Positions 34,158 through 47,360 are shown, counted from the stretch's first letter. The stretch is 64,000 nt of DNA from Ficedula albicollis (GCF_000247815.1 NC_021678.1:22462092-22526091), one strand, 5' to 3'. Numbers and translations: made by a program. The notes: generated by a model from the sequence alone, not told the origin.

Positions 34158-37100
34158 GTGAGTAGCGGTGTGGTTTTGCTGCTCCGCGAAGTTTCCCGGG
34201 GACTCCGGGGCGGGGAGGGGCGGCTCTCAACTCCGGCACGGTCACCGGCCCGGGGAGAAGTTGGTGGAGGGCGGAGTGGGACCGTGGGCACGTAGCCTGT
34301 CCCCGTGGCGTGGAGGGGATGCGGGGTAGTGAGCAGGGAGGGGGCGGGATGAAGGATGGGATGGGGATGGAAGAGTGATGGGCTGGGGAGGACCGTGCTC
34401 ACGAGTGATGTGGGGTGTGTGCTGGGACTGGGGGACCTGGCAGGGGCAGCAGGACTGTGAGCCGCGAGGGACAGCCCCTCTTCGTAGCGGCACTTGTGCT
34501 TGGTCGTGGCTGAGCCCGTGGAGGAGCGGGGGTCAGTGGGCAGAGGGGTCCAGCCGTGTACTTGTCTGTGTGGGAAGGGGCTGGCTGTGTGCTGGTGGGC
34601 CTGAGCGCCACCAAGGACCTGGTGTCCCTTTGGGGTGAGCTCAGAGGCTAAGGTGACTGCTCATCTCCACACTGCATTAGCTGCTGCTGGCTGAGCCCCA
34701 GCCTGCCAGGTCCAGCACTGAGGAGTCCTGCATAGGAGGGACAGGCTCGCAGCAGTGAGCAGACGTCGCAGCAGGACCCAGGCTCATGGGCTTTGGCTGG
34801 AGCAGAGGCACTGCAGGGTCTGGGCTGCTTGGGATTGAGGAGCTGTGGAGGGGCACTGCACTCTGGGCAGCCGAGCTGCTGTGGAAGAGGGGTCTGTGGG
34901 ACATCTCCTGCCTGTCCTCTGCCCTGGCAGGTACAGCTGTGGCAGCCTGGGAATGCTAGGAATGAGAATAGGATGTTACTGGGGCATGTGCAGCATGGTG
35001 GTGTGAGGTGCTGTGATGTCACCATGTTGTCACCGCTTTGGGGTGCATTTGGGGTGCAGTGAGGCCCTTGCTGCATGATGTCCAGAAATGAGGTAGAGGT
35101 GCTGGAGGTGACCGCGGCCCAAAATGGGATGTTGCTGCAGTGGTGGAGCGTGACATCACTGGGGTGCGTGGTGTGAAGGGCAGCAATGTCACGGTGACAT
35201 GTGGGATGGGGTGACCAAACAGGGACCTAACGCCCACCTTCCCCATGATGTACACTAGGGGCTGGGGATGTCCATGTGTGTATAATGAGGAGACCTTGGG
35301 ACAGCATCTCCCCACTTGTGGTGAGAGGTGTGGGGCACAATCGCCTGCCTGTCCCACGGCTCCCTTTCCAGTCTCATCCCACCCTCCCCACTGGGCACTG
35401 TCAGTCGCAGCAATGCATGGGCTCAGATGAATCCTTCGTGCTGCATCTCTGCCATGGGGCCAGCACTCTCCCTCTGGGCTGCCTGGCTGCACCCTAATGG
35501 GAGCCTGTGGCATCCTCCCAGTGCCTCTGTCCCTGCTTGGCACCTTGGCTTCGTGTCACTAGTGATACTGAGGAAGCACCCTGGGGTGACCTTGCCACCA
35601 GATGCCACAACACAAGCCAGGATGTGACTCTGCTGGAACAAGATGGACTGAGGTCTGCCCTGCATACAGGCAGCCCCATAGCCTCAAACTTCATGTGAAG
35701 CTTCGCGCTGGGACTGTGGTTCTATCAAAAGGATGCTGGGAATGATGAGGCCCTTCTGCATCTGTCATGCAGAGCCTGAGTCTCTCTCCCTTCCCCTTCC
35801 CAAAATGGCCTGGCTCTGGGCTGGACATCCCTTTCCCATGGCACCAAGCACCGGATCCACTGGCAAAAGTCTTTTGTCTCCAATCAGGAACATTGTTTCC
35901 TACTGGAAAAGCTCCATCCAGCTTGGAGGGATTTCAGCTGCAGCTGGATGAGAGGTGGGGGGGCACCTGGGTAACAGTCCAGGCTCTAGGGAATGGAGAA
36001 AGATAGGGAGCCTGGCCAATGGTCTGGGGACAGCCACCCTTTGTCTGGCTGTGGCTGGGAGTGAGGCAGCACACTCTGCAGGGCCAGGGGCTTATGTGGC
36101 AGCCTTCACCTGCATGTCCACAATGTCAGTGGCTCTCCCTCGTGCTCATTTTGGTAAGCCTGGAGTGGGGCTGTGGCAAAGGCTCCCCCTCCTTCACTGT
36201 CGGGCACTGCGGGGTGACACCCAGAGACTTCCCCATCCCTGAACAACCCAATGAACCCTGTCCCCATCACATGTGTCTTGAATGGGACCCCTGCAGCAGG
36301 GAAAGATCCAAGCTCCTGCACCTCTAGAGCTGCTCCAGATGGTATGGCAGGGTAATGGGCACAGGAAGAGAATAGGAGCAGCATAGAGTAGAGCTGGGGA
36401 CACACACACATCTACCCTTGAGGCTGTGCCCAGGGTACAGATGGGGTTGGAGAGGAAAAGGGAGCAGACTGGTGCAATGGAATACAAGGCTGTGGGTAGT
36501 GTGGACAGTAGGGTTTAGGTTTCCTCTGTAGCTTTGTGTTTCCTGCCCAGCCATGTGGGCCTGGAAGATATTTAGTTATGGCAGGGGAATCCTGGCCCCT
36601 AGAGAGCCTTGGGACCATTCCCATCCCCAGGGATAGGCAGCAGCAGGCTGTTCTCCACAGTCTGGTGGGTCTCCCAGGGTCTCAATCTTGAGCACCTTCC
36701 CCTCTCCAAGCTGGGCATATGTGGTACCACACATCTGCCACAGCTTCCCTGGCTTGTGTCAGAGCCACAGGGATCAGCTGGCAGTGAGGTCATTCACTCC
36801 TGTGCAGGGGGACTGTTCCTGGTCAGGGAGTGCAGTCCTGCCCAGGGAGGTGGCACAGTCACATGAGGCACTGTCCCCTTGCAGGCCAGCTGCCCCGTCC
36901 ACCCCTCCAGTTTGCAAGAGTGGACCAGGCTGCTTTTTCTCCCAGCTGGAGTGCAGGCATGTGGGATCATGCCTGTAGCCTGGGGACACACAGCTTGTTT
37001 CTGGGTTCTTGATTGTCTGGCCTGGGATGAGGGGTTGCCTTACTGAGTGCCATCTTGCTCATCACCTGTGCTACAGCCAGGTCAGAGCCAGCTCCAAAAT

Positions 37101-37830
37101 CTCTGCAGCCTTGCCAGCAGTGCTGGCAGACACTGTCCTCCGCAGTCCAGGTTAAATGAGCCTCTTCTCCCAGTCTCCTGTTCCTCCCAGCATCTTCTTA
37201 TGGCTGCATCCCTGTGCAGAAAGCCTTCCCTGGTCAGGCTGGAAGGAGCTCACCCTGCAGATACCCTGGGAGGAACAGTTCCAGCAGGATGGGGAAACTG
37301 AGGCATGCGGGAGTAACCTGATAAACTATCCCTGTGTTCTCCCAGTGAACTTCCCCAGCTCTGGAAGACCAATGGGACAGAAGACAAACTCTTCAGGCCA
37401 GTGAATGTCTTTTTCCTCTGACCCTGCCAAGGGAGCAGTTATTGACATTTTGACTTACCAGGACTTTGGATGCCAGTGGCACCTTAGGGCAGAGTGAGCT
37501 GGGCCTGAGCCCAGCTTTGTCAGCACCTCACACCCCTCCTGCTGCCTTTCCAGTCCCTGTAATAGGATGGGCTCCCGAGACTGGGCTGCTGCTCAGCCCC
37601 AGCTCACTGGAGTGTGACCTTGTCCCAAGGGTGACCAGCACCAAGGACAGTCCATGATGGGGATGCCAGAGTGACAGTGCCCAAGGATGAAGGGACAGGT
37701 GTGTGGTGCAGGCTGAGGTGCTGTGGCAAGGGATGAAAAGAGAGTGTCCCCCATGCAAGGACAGTGGGACGCCTTGGGCATCATGGAGCGGAGTCTCCTC
37801 CTGGAGCTGACGGGCTGTAGGTCTCTCCCA
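34158..37830. other. Probable CRTAC1 intron 1
   Basis: No coding exon is recognised between the donor at 34158 and the acceptor at 37830. The sequence is moderately GC-rich with no repeats of note. If the exon 1 assignment is wrong this is upstream intergenic DNA. Confidence 0.4.
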
Positions 37831-37840
37831 GGTGTCCAGG

Positions 37841-40800
37841 ATGCTGGCGTTGTGCCTGCTGTCCCTGGCCTGGCTCAGCGAGGGCTCCCAGCGCAGCGAG
37901 CCCATGTTTGCAGCCGTCACCCACCGCCTTCTCCCGCCTGACTACGACAGCAACCCCACACAGCTCAACTACGGCGTGGCTGTCACCGACCTGGATGCCG
38001 ACGGTGACTTCGAGATTGTGGTGGCAGGGTGAGTGGTGCACCTAATGCCTCAGTGACAGCAGGACTCGTGTCCCTGCAGGGACAGGAATTCCTCCCTCCT
38101 CTGTGCTCTTGTGGCCAGCTGAGGGGGTTGTGCACAAAGATGGGTGGGTTGGGGTCTGTACATACCCACCAGTGAGTTGTGTGTGTGTATGTGTGCGCCC
38201 ACCCAGGGTGTTGATGCCAGCTGAGTGCCTGTGTAGGACCACGTGAGGGCCCCCATCGGTCCCTTCTCTGTGGGGTGGTGTCAGCTGCCCAGCAGCCAGG
38301 GTCCACCCTGCAGTGCACAGCCAGCGTGTCCCCAAGCCGTCTCAGTTCCGCTGACAGGACTCAGCTCTCTCTGGAGATTCAGTTAATTGGCTGGAGGTTT
38401 TTTATAGTCCTTTATTGGAGTGATGGCTGGGGAAGGCTGGCAGGAGCTGGGGAAGCAGGGAGCCGTGTGCTGTGCTGCCAGTGCCCAAGTGGGGCTGGAC
38501 ACAGAGCAGCTGCTGCCAGCAGGTCCCACCCTGGTCATGAAAAGAAGGGACCATGGTGTAGGCTCTGTTTTTATGTGCTGGCACTGCTGTGAGCTGCTAC
38601 TACAGGGTATCTGTGTACAGACCACCATCCTCATTCCCTAAAAAGGCTTGCATACACAGGTGTGCCCACCTGGAGAGTGTTCTGTACCCTCACAGATCCC
38701 ATCCATCTGGATTTAGGTACTCTGGTGGCAGGCAGTCAGTCTGGCCCTGCTGCTGCTCTGAACGTCACTGAGGCAGGAAAACATGGGCAGTACTGGGAAC
38801 CCTGGAGGGGTCTGGGCCACCACTCCCTGCTGTGCTGAGTCAAGAAGGCAGCTGGGGTTTTGTAAGCAGTTGTGGTGCCCGTTGTATAACTTGTTTACTG
38901 GCACGTTGGGCAGGAGCAGGCATGAAGCCAGTGGGACGCACTGTGCTGAGAGGATTTGCCTTATGTGCTGGTTTCCTTGCCCTGGGAAAGTTCTGCAAGC
39001 AGGGACCTGTATCCCATCCTGTGCTATCTGCCTGGCCCCCACTGCTTCCCTGGTTTACCAGATATGGGGCTTTCATCCCATCCCCAAGCCTTGAGAAGCC
39101 AATACCCCTGCTTACGCTCACAGGTACAATGGCCCCAACCTGGTGCTCAAGTATGACAAGGCACAGGGGCGGCTGGTGAACGTGGCAGAGGACGAGCGGG
39201 GCTCCCCGTACTACGCACTGCGGGACCGGCAGGGCCACGCCATCGGTGTGACAGCCTGTGACATCGACGGCGATGGCCGCGAGGAGATCTACTTCCTCAA
39301 CACCAACAATGCCTTCTCTGGTGAGCCTTGCTGGCCTCCGAGCCCCAGGCACGGGGGGAGCCCCCGGCACGGCTGCCCGCGACCTTCGGCGTGTGAGGGA
39401 TGTGTGCGGGCTGGAGTTAATTTCTCAGTTGAGTGGCTCCATTGATTGATGGCAGCACGGGTGGGACACTGAGCCCAGCCAGCCACGGAGTCAGCACTTC
39501 CAGCTGCCCATCACCCTTTTCGTGGCACCCCAAGTGGGACAGAAGATTCCCTTCTGCCCCCTCGACCGTTCTGCCACAGGGACCCTGCACTGTGAAGCCC
39601 TGCTGTGCCCTGCAGCAGTTGTGCCCTTTGATCTCATGGCTCTCCTCTGCCTGCTGCACTAAGCCAAGTCTAATCCTGCCCTTCTAGTGCTGTCCCTGCT
39701 CCTGGCATGCCTGTCGTGGGAGCAAGACTTACGTGCTCCAGGCTGGCACTGGGAATTCCCAGAGCTCCCTGGCTTGGTGCTCCAGCCCAGCTCTGCCATG
39801 TGTCCCTGACCTCCAGGCAGCAGATCTGTCTTCCCAGTGCTCCTAATTACCCAGGCTGGCAGTGGCTGCTGGCACACCTGTCCCTAAATCAGGCTTCGCC
39901 TTTGGCACTGTCACAAGCGGTGTAGCTCACTGACTGTGCCTGCCACTGAATCGATTTTTTTTTTTTTTTAACCTTCCTGAGGATAATCTACAGGGCTGTG
40001 CCCCATTGGAACATATTTTAGCTTAATGAGTTGATTCTTCTGTGTGTCTCCCAGTGGCCCTTAAGGGTCGTGGGGCTTTTGCAGCAGCAGCAGCCCAGCC
40101 CTGTGTCACTGTAGGGGGCTGCAGGGACAGCAGGTATTTGGGATGCTCTGGAAAAAGGGTACCTTTTCCACAACCGCCCTCACTGCAAAGCACCCTCGTC
40201 AGGAGGAGGCGGCGTGCTGGAGCCCACTGACTTCTGCTCCCTTCCCCAGGCATGGCCACCTACACAGACAAGCTCTTCAAGCTCCGCAACGGGCGCTGGG
40301 AGGACATCCTGAGTGACGAGGTGAACCGGGACGTGGCCAGCCGCTTTGCCGGGCGTTCCGTTGCCTGCGTGGACCGGACGGTGAGCAGGCAGGGTTCTGC
40401 CGACAGGGGCATCTCTGCTGCCTTCCCACTCCCATTACCCCTCCTGGAGTCCCGGGGGCCTGCTCCCCTTGTCCATCCCATCCCCTGCTTGGGCCAAGGG
40501 TGCCCTCCAGCTGCCCGTTGACTGTCAGGGCTAGCAATGCTCCCAGCTGTGGAGACTGTGGATGCCTGTCCACACGGTTGCCACCAGCTGATAAACATGC
40601 CTGTCGAGGTGATTTATGTTCCTGTCACCCGCTCTTTCTTCGTCCTCCTCCTCCAGCGGTTTGTTTCCAAATGATTATCGCTAAATCAGGGTGCAGCTAC
40701 TGCACGGGACAAAGGGAGCAGTGGAAATGGGAAGGACCTAGCACACTGGGGATGCTGAGAGGGGGATAATGTGCCCTGTACTAGCACTGTGACCAAAGAG

Positions 40801-43800
40801 CTCCTGGAGGCAAATGGGATGATTTTTGCCGTGGGTTTTGCAGAGCTCCTGCTCAGCACACAGTAGCAGTGCCTGCTCCCACGGAGCAGCAAGAGAATTC
40901 ACAGCAGACACCCTGTGGTGCCCGTGGAGATGAGTTGTGGGTGGGTGGGTGCTGAGGCGGTGCTGCCGGCTGCAGGGCTCCGGCAGGTATTCCATCTACA
41001 TCGCCAACTATGCCAGCGGCAACGTGGGTCCCCATGCCCTGATTGAGATGGATGTGGCTGCCAGTGACCCTGCCCGCGGTGTCGTGGTGCTGGTGGATGT
41101 GGCCGCCCAGGCTGGCGTCAGCAAGTACACAGGTACACGCGGCTGCTGTGGCTCTGCGGAGGGGCCGGGGCGCTGCGGGGCATGGCGAACGTGAGACGCC
41201 GCTGTGGCAGGGCAGCGCAGCCGGAGGAGCGCGCCACGCGTTGGGCTGCCTGACTGCCCCATCTAGTGGCAGCCCCAGGGCCCTTGGAAGGGACCGGGAC
41301 CGCGGGATGCGCGCCTGCCAGGAGCCCTGTGCCCCGACGCTCTGCCGATCTGGGCCCTTGGAAGGGACCGGGACCGCGGGATGCGCGCCTGCCAGGAGCC
41401 CTGTGCCCATCACCACCGGGCTAATCCCTCTAGAGCTCACAGCATCCACAGGGCAGGCAGCGGGGGTTGGGAACGTAGGCGTTGGGGGGAACAAGCCCGC
41501 CTGAGCCCCTTGCTGCCCCACCACCGTGGGGACTGCTGCGTGCCCCAGCGGTAAATTGTCACTAATTAGGAGTGTTATCACCATGGAGATGGCAGTGATT
41601 AGGGTTGGGAGTGACACAAGCGGCTGCCAGGCGCAATTAGCTCCTGACGAGAGGGATTGGAGGGGGGCAAGAATGGGACATTGGTGGGGGGGGGAGGCTT
41701 GGGAGAATCGTGTGGGCAACACTGAGGGAACATGGGAAGCACAAACTCTCGTGGGGCAGCTGTCCCCTCACCCCGGGCTACTGTCCCCAGGGGGCCGTGG
41801 GGTGGCCGTGGGCCCCATACTGAGTGACAGTGCCTCTGACATATTCTGCGGTAATGAGAACAGCCCAAATTTCCTCTTCCACAACCGGGGGGACGGGACG
41901 TACAGGGACGTGGCAGCTGCTGTGGGTGAGTAGGGGAAGCTGGGGGGGAACACAGGGAACTTCAGGTCAGGGGTGGCTCTGCCTGTTTCTTCCCGCACTG
42001 GATGAGTGCGGGGCGGGGGTGGACGGACACACAGCCCTAGGGACCCAGAGCCCGAGTGACCGCTGTGCAGTGGCTGAGATGCATCGGGGCATCCATCGGG
42101 GCAGGGATGTAGCCCTGCGCGTGGAGGACCTGTCTGGGACAGTGGAGCACATCCTAGGCGGTGTGCTGGGGACAAGGAGGCAGGGAGGGGTTCCCGTCTC
42201 CCCCTGTGCCCTTGCGGTTCCCCAGGGCTGGATGACCCCTTCCAGCACGGACGCGGTGTGGCGCTGGCTGACTTCAACCGCGACGGCCGAGTGGACATCG
42301 TCTATGGCAACTGGAACGGGCCGCACCGCCTCTACCTGCAGAGCGGAGCTCCTGGGCGTGTGCGATTCCGGGTGAGGGCTGCGAGCCCGCCGTGATGGCT
42401 GGGCCACCTCGGCCAGGGGGGCTGGCTTCACTCTGAATTGTCTTTGAGCCCCCCTTGCCAGCGAGGAGGGGACCCGAGGCATCAAAGCAGGACGCAGGTG
42501 TCCTGCTTCCCGTGCCTATTGCCAGGCTGTGCCCATGCAGGACATCGCCACCCCCAAGTTCTCCATGCCGTCCCCCGTCCGCACCGTCATCGCAGCAGAC
42601 TTCGACAACGACCAGGAGCTGGAGGTTTTCTTCAACAACATCGCTTACCGCGGCTCCTCTGCCAATCGCCTGTTCCGGTAGGAGCCCGGGGGCCGGGAGC
42701 CCGCACCCTGCTCTGGGACCGAGCAGCCCTCTCAGCACAGCCAGGCTCCCAGGGCTCCTCTACAGCAGTGCCACGGCTCGGGCTCGGCTCTTAAAAGGCG
42801 TCGTGACTGAGCCCTTCCTGGCATCATTACCAGTCACTGTGATCGTGCCTGCAGCAGCCCCTGGGGTCCCCAACACCGCTGATTAGTAGCTGTGTGGAAG
42901 CTTGTTCGTGGCTTCTGTTAATTGTAGGGGTCAATTTTTCATTACTTCTGTGTAGCACCTCCTTGCCTGGTGTGTAGGGCGGTGGGAACTGGTTGTCTAC
43001 CCAATGCTTGCACCCGTGGGTGCGTAGAGGGCAAGGGTTTTGCAAGGAGTCCTTTGGAGACCTCTCCAGGTTCCAGAGGGATGCAGCAGATGGTGTTGCT
43101 ACTCTGCAGTTCAGACCCAGAAGCTCTCACGAAACTCCTGTTGCCCCTGCATGGAGTGGGGACATGCCAACAGGGGGACAGTCACATCCCCCATCCACAC
43201 CCTGTAGCCACCAGGGCTGTCACTCCTACTGTGATTCTGCAGGAGGGGACAGACATGCCCAGAAAGGTTCTGAGGACTGCAGGAGCTGGCATTAATACCC
43301 TGTGTGTGTCCTTGGCAGGCTCATCCGCAGAGAACACTCAGACCCTATTGTGGAAGAGCTGAATCCAGGGGATGCACTGGAGCCCGATGGACGGGGCACG
43401 GGTGGGTCCACCCCACTCTGGCACAGCACTGCTTGGCACCTTCTATGCCTGAGGAAGCCTGGCTGAGTTATCTGCCTGCTCCCCACCAGCAGCCTGGAGC
43501 TCCCATCACCCAGGAATAGCCCCATGCTTTCTCCTTCCACCCATACCCAGCCAATGGTGCCATCTCCAGTACCCCAGAGGCACTACTGAAGGGCCCCTTC
43601 CTGGGTGTCCACTGCTCAAAGCCAACCTCTGCATTTGAGAGAAGGTCAGGCAGCTCCCTGTGACCCACAGCCCTGTCCCCTCCACTGCCCAAGTTTCCAA
43701 TGCATCTGATTACAGAAGGCCAACCACACTCCTGCATTAGAGTCACCTCATCTTCCCTTTTGTCCCTGCCTGGCCAGGAGTGCTGCCACTGCCAGTGCAA

Positions 43801-45949
43801 GGCCACAGCAGCAGCAAGGTCTAGTGCTGTGAGACATGGGGCCAGGCCTCAGGCACAACACGATTCTGTCCTTGCAGGAGGTGCAGTGACAGATTTTGAT
43901 GGCGATGGGATGCTGGACCTCATCCTATCCCATGGCGAATCCATGGCACAGCCAATCTCCGTCTTCAAGGGCACCCAGGTGAGTCAAGCAGGGACTCCTC
44001 GTGTTGTACCATCCCTTCTGTCCCTCCCAGCTCAGTCTCTCTGCTCGCTCGTCCCTCGCAGGGCACCAGCAACAACTGGCTGCGTGTCATCCCGCGTACG
44101 CGCTTCGGGGCCTTTGCGCGGGGGGCCAAGGTGGTGCTGTTCACGCGGCGCAGCGGGGCCCACCTGCGCATCATCGACGGCGGCTCCGGCTACCTCTGCG
44201 AGATGGAGCCCGTGGCACACTTCGGGCTGGGTGAGCTAGGGGCTCGAGGGGCTGCCTCCACCCCAGCCTTCCCTGGCACTCCCCAGGGAAGGGGCCATGC
44301 CTGCTGCCCCGGTGTCCTGCAGCACCGTAGTCATCCATGCCTGTCACCCCAGGTGTGGAGGGGTCTGTGCAAGGCTCTGGGCAGGGTACCTAGCCGCTGC
44401 AGCTGCCCCCCTCCCCCTCCCCTGCCTGCTGCTTTGCTCGGGCAGTAGGGCTTTCCCTCCCCTTTAACTCTGCCCTGGTGCAGCATGTCCAGCAGCCAAG
44501 CCTGCAGGGGTATCCCTGCCCACTGCAAGGTCATGCCATTGTCCCCATGTAGGCCCCTCAGAGTACCTCCATGTGCACAGGCTGACAGCATGAGCACCTG
44601 GAGCTGAGCTCAGGGCGCAAGGGAAGACTTTGCCCCTCCCATCCCTACCACCCCGCTGGCCTCCTTTCAGCCCCTGCCCAGCCTGGAGACCCTCCCTTTG
44701 ATGGGCTGCCCACCTGCAGGGCGTGACAAAGCCAGCAGCCTGGAGGTGACTTGGCCAGATGGCCGCGTGGTGTCGCGAGCTGTGGCGAGCAGTGAGACCA
44801 ACTCTGTCCTGGAGATCCCCTACCCTCTGGATGTGGAAGAGCCACTCATGCCTGCCCCGCTGGAGGTGAGGGCCAGGTGTGGGTGTAGATTGTGAGACAT
44901 TGGGGACAGAAACAAGGGGCTGGGCTCTGCTGGCTCAGTGGCTGCCCAAGGCTGATTCCTCCCCATGCCAGCGGTCTCTGCTTCTTCCCAAATGCAGTGC
45001 GGGCAGGGATTCTCCCAGCACGAGAATGGACGCTGTGTAGGTGAGTGGCTGCTGGAAGCACAGGTGTGCCTGTTCCCAGGATGCTGTAGCATAGCCCCAT
45101 GGGGGACACTCTGAGACTGGGAGGTGGCTGCCTGCCACGTGGCTCAGTGCCAGGTACAGCTGCCTGCCTGGCACAGGGCCTGGGAATGGGACAGCAGTAC
45201 AGCTCCAGAGGGGCACCATGGTGTCACAGGGAGCAGCACGAGCACTGTGCTGGGGCAGGAGGCATGGCTGGCATGTGGCAGGCTTCGTGCTGCAGCCCTG
45301 AGTGTTGGAAGGGCAGCAGAGATGCAGCAGGCTGTGGCCATGCTGTGAGCCTCCTGGGCAGAGGTATGGCTTATGCGTAGCTACCAGTGTATTGGGGGAA
45401 CTGGAGGGGCTGGCAGCCCCCAGCTCTCTGCCCAGAAATCTCACACTGAAGACCCTCTTGCAGACACAAATGAGTGCACTGAGTTTCCCTTCATCTGTCC
45501 CCGGGACAAGCCCATCTGCATCAACACCTATGGCGGGTACCGCTGTCGCAGCAACAAGCGCTGCAGCCGGGGCTTTGAGCCAAACGAGGATGGCACGGCT
45601 TGCGTGGGTGAGTGACAGCTGGGGCACCCTGACCCCCTGCCAGCTGGCATCAGCCCCAAAGCCCCACCTTGGGATGCTGTTGCACCCTGACAAAGGCCAG
45701 GCCACAGCCTGTAACCTGTCAGATGGCAGTCCAGCCACCTCCACTCTGGTTCTGTGTCTGTCCGTGCCTCCCACTGAGCTGCCATGACTCCTCTTTCTCT
45801 TTTTCTCTCTTGTTTCTTCTCTCCTTCTCTGTGCAGCTCAAGTGGCCTTTTTTGGAGGATATCCCTCTGCTGGGAGCTGGCCTGGGCTATCCCACAGTGC
45901 CCTCCTCCCTCTAGTTGTCGGACTCTGCCTCTGTCTCTATGCACTTTAA
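37841..45949 (+). CDS. CRTAC1: CRTAC1, cartilage acidic protein 1 (shared exons plus isoform B-like end)
   Basis: A secreted, calcium-binding extracellular matrix protein with an integrin-like beta-propeller. Shared exons: 37841-38028, 39124-39320, 40250-40380, 40976-41132, 41791-41925, 42226-42371, 42541-42677, 43319-43401, 43878-43978, 44062-44230, 44720-44865, 44998-45040, 45464-45607. All join in frame. A signal peptide spans residues 1-15. FG-GAP calcium loops include DLDADGDFE (50-58), DIDGDGREE, DFNRDGRVD, DFDNDQELE and DFDGDGMLD. An ASPIC/UnbV domain starts at about 426 (NNWLRVIPRTRFGAFARGAK), and a calcium-binding EGF domain starts at about 545 (DTNECTEFPFICPRDKPICI). With the terminal exon 45837-45949 the product is 629 residues. 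ATG 37841 is the first in the exon; a start in an upstream exon is possible. The last shared exon ends in phase 1 and can join three different terminal exons. Confidence 0.94.
41278..41409. repeat. Tandem duplication, period 74 bp, second copy partial
   Basis: GGGCCCTTGGAAGGGACCGG and GATGCGCGCCTGCCAGGAGC recur after 74 bases; the second copy stops after about 58 bases. It lies in a CRTAC1 intron (41133-41790). The copies appear identical where they overlap. Confidence 0.9.
45837..45949 (+). CDS. CRTAC1: CRTAC1 terminal exon, isoform B (LOTUS-like) tail
   Basis: The acceptor TTCTCTGTGCAG is preceded by a long pyrimidine tract. Joined to the G left by the exon ending at 45607, it encodes AQVAFFGGYPSAGSWPGLS and then the hydrophobic ALLPLVVGLCLCLYAL before TAA (45947-45949). 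Human isoform B has a closely similar tail (AQVAFLGGY..., ending LGLCLQLYAL). The hydrophobic end fits membrane attachment. The mouse counterpart is known as LOTUS, a Nogo receptor antagonist. The exon is not an independent gene. Confidence 0.88.
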
Positions 45950-46444
45950 CCCCTGCCCATAACATGCCAGAGCAGCCTTGGTGGTAGGATGGGCTGGCCT
46001 CTGCCTATCTCTTTTTCTGTCAGTGTTGAACCACCCTAGAAGTGCCGGCTGGGACACACTGGGTTGACCTGCAGTGGGACAGGCACAGACCTGGCTGTCC
46101 TGTGCACCATCTCTGGGAGAGCAGCCCTAGGGCAGCCTGGCAGTGCCCCTTCCCTTGCACACCCCACTGCTATTCCTGCCGTGCTGGCCCCTCCTCGGTG
46201 GTCGCTTGCTCCGTCGCCTCGATACCGTACCATGTGCCTGCTGGTTTGGCCTGCGACGTGTGTGCTTTGCCTGCCCCCTCCTCGGTGATGGGAACCACCT
46301 CCCCAGCCCTGGCAGAGGAGGGTCTTCCCAGCCCTGCAGGGGCAGGATCCTCCTGGTCTGTTTTATATCGTATTGACCCTACTATTTGGAGTTGGACCCT
46401 GCTTAGTCCCAACAGTCTTCCAGCCCCTCTCCCAGAGAACCCCC

Positions 46445-46450
46445 AATAAA
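46445..46450 (+). terminator. Poly(A) signal for the isoform B-like CRTAC1 transcript
   Basis: AATAAA lies 496 bases after the isoform B stop codon and is followed by GT-rich sequence (cctggtctgctgagctctg). It lies before the two downstream EGF exons and would end the proximal transcript. Confidence 0.7.
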
Positions 46451-46781
46451 CTCTATCCCATCTATTAACCTGGTCTGCTGAGCTCTGCGGGGCAGGGCTG
46501 TGCTTGTGCTTCTGCCCCACCCTGCCCTGGGGCTGCACCGGGAGGGAGCCCAGGAGGGGAAGCATCCCCAGCCTGCCCCAACTCTTCCCACCCCAGGGCT
46601 GGGAGCTGGCTGGAGCGTGATGGTGCCCCTGGCCCAGCTCTGCACTGGGACTACAGCAAAATATGCAGCTCTGAAGGGGTGGGGTGCAGCAAGCAGCCCT
46701 GCCTGCACTCCAACAACAGGGCTGTGCTGCTTTTCCCCCCTGCATGCTAAAGCCACACACTGCTCTCTTTACCCCCACCAG

Positions 46782-47360
46782 ACATCGACGAGTGTGCTCA
46801 GGGCTTGCACAACTGCAGCCAGCTCTGCACCAACACCCCTGGGGCACACACCTGCCTCTGCCAGCCAGGCTTCCATGCCCTGGATCCGGCTGCCAGCCGG
46901 TGCCTGGGTGAGTACCTGCAGTGCCCAGCTGCCTGCTGCTGCTGCCAGGCTGCCCTGGCAGCAGACATGATCGGGGTGCCCAGTTGTGCTCACAGCCATA
47001 GTGCTGGGGGGCAGAATGGACAGACTGGGGCTGTGCAGGAGTTGGTGGAGTAAGGACATCTGCCACCCAGCAGCCTTGGCACCAAGCAGTGGCACGATCA
47101 CCTGCCTTTGTGTCCCAGCTTCACCCAGTCCTGGAGCTGCGCCCCTCATGCCCCCTCCAGCCCTTGCCCTGCCCATGTCAGACGTTCCCTGTACCCTTGG
47201 CACAGCTCTGACCTTTTCCCCTTCTTTCCCAGACATAGATGAGTGTCAGGCACAGCCTGGCCCCTGCGAGCATATCTGCCACAACAGCCCTGGCTCCTTC
47301 CACTGCCACTGTCACCAGGGCTTCTTCCTGGTTGCTGGTGGACGCTGCCAGCACAATTAA
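46782..47360 (+). CDS. CRTAC1: CRTAC1 alternative 3' end: two extra EGF-like exons
   Basis: Exon 46782-46907 encodes [20 protein letters not shown]... ending RCL. Exon 47233-47360 encodes [20 protein letters not shown]... ending GGRCQHN and TAA (47358-47360). Each has good splice sites (acceptors CCCCCACCAG and TTTCCCAG, donor GTGAGT), enters in phase 1 and has six cysteines. The D-I-D-E-C start and the later aromatic/glycine pattern mark calcium-binding EGF domains. Joining to the CRTAC1 exon ending at 45607 gives a 676-residue protein with three tandem EGF domains. I do not recall this arrangement in human CRTAC1. A separate short gene is unlikely: there is no start or signal peptide in front. 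Confidence 0.8.

Noticed and set aside
39955..39969. Run of 15 T in a CRTAC1 intron as a retrotransposon tail or Pol III terminator
   Set aside because: No SINE body, A/B boxes or target-site duplication was seen next to it; taken as a simple homopolymer.
45837..47360. A separate small EGF-domain gene between CRTAC1 and GOLGA7B
   Set aside because: The exons lack a start, signal peptide and promoter, and share phase 1 with the CRTAC1 donor. Alternative CRTAC1 ends explain them better.
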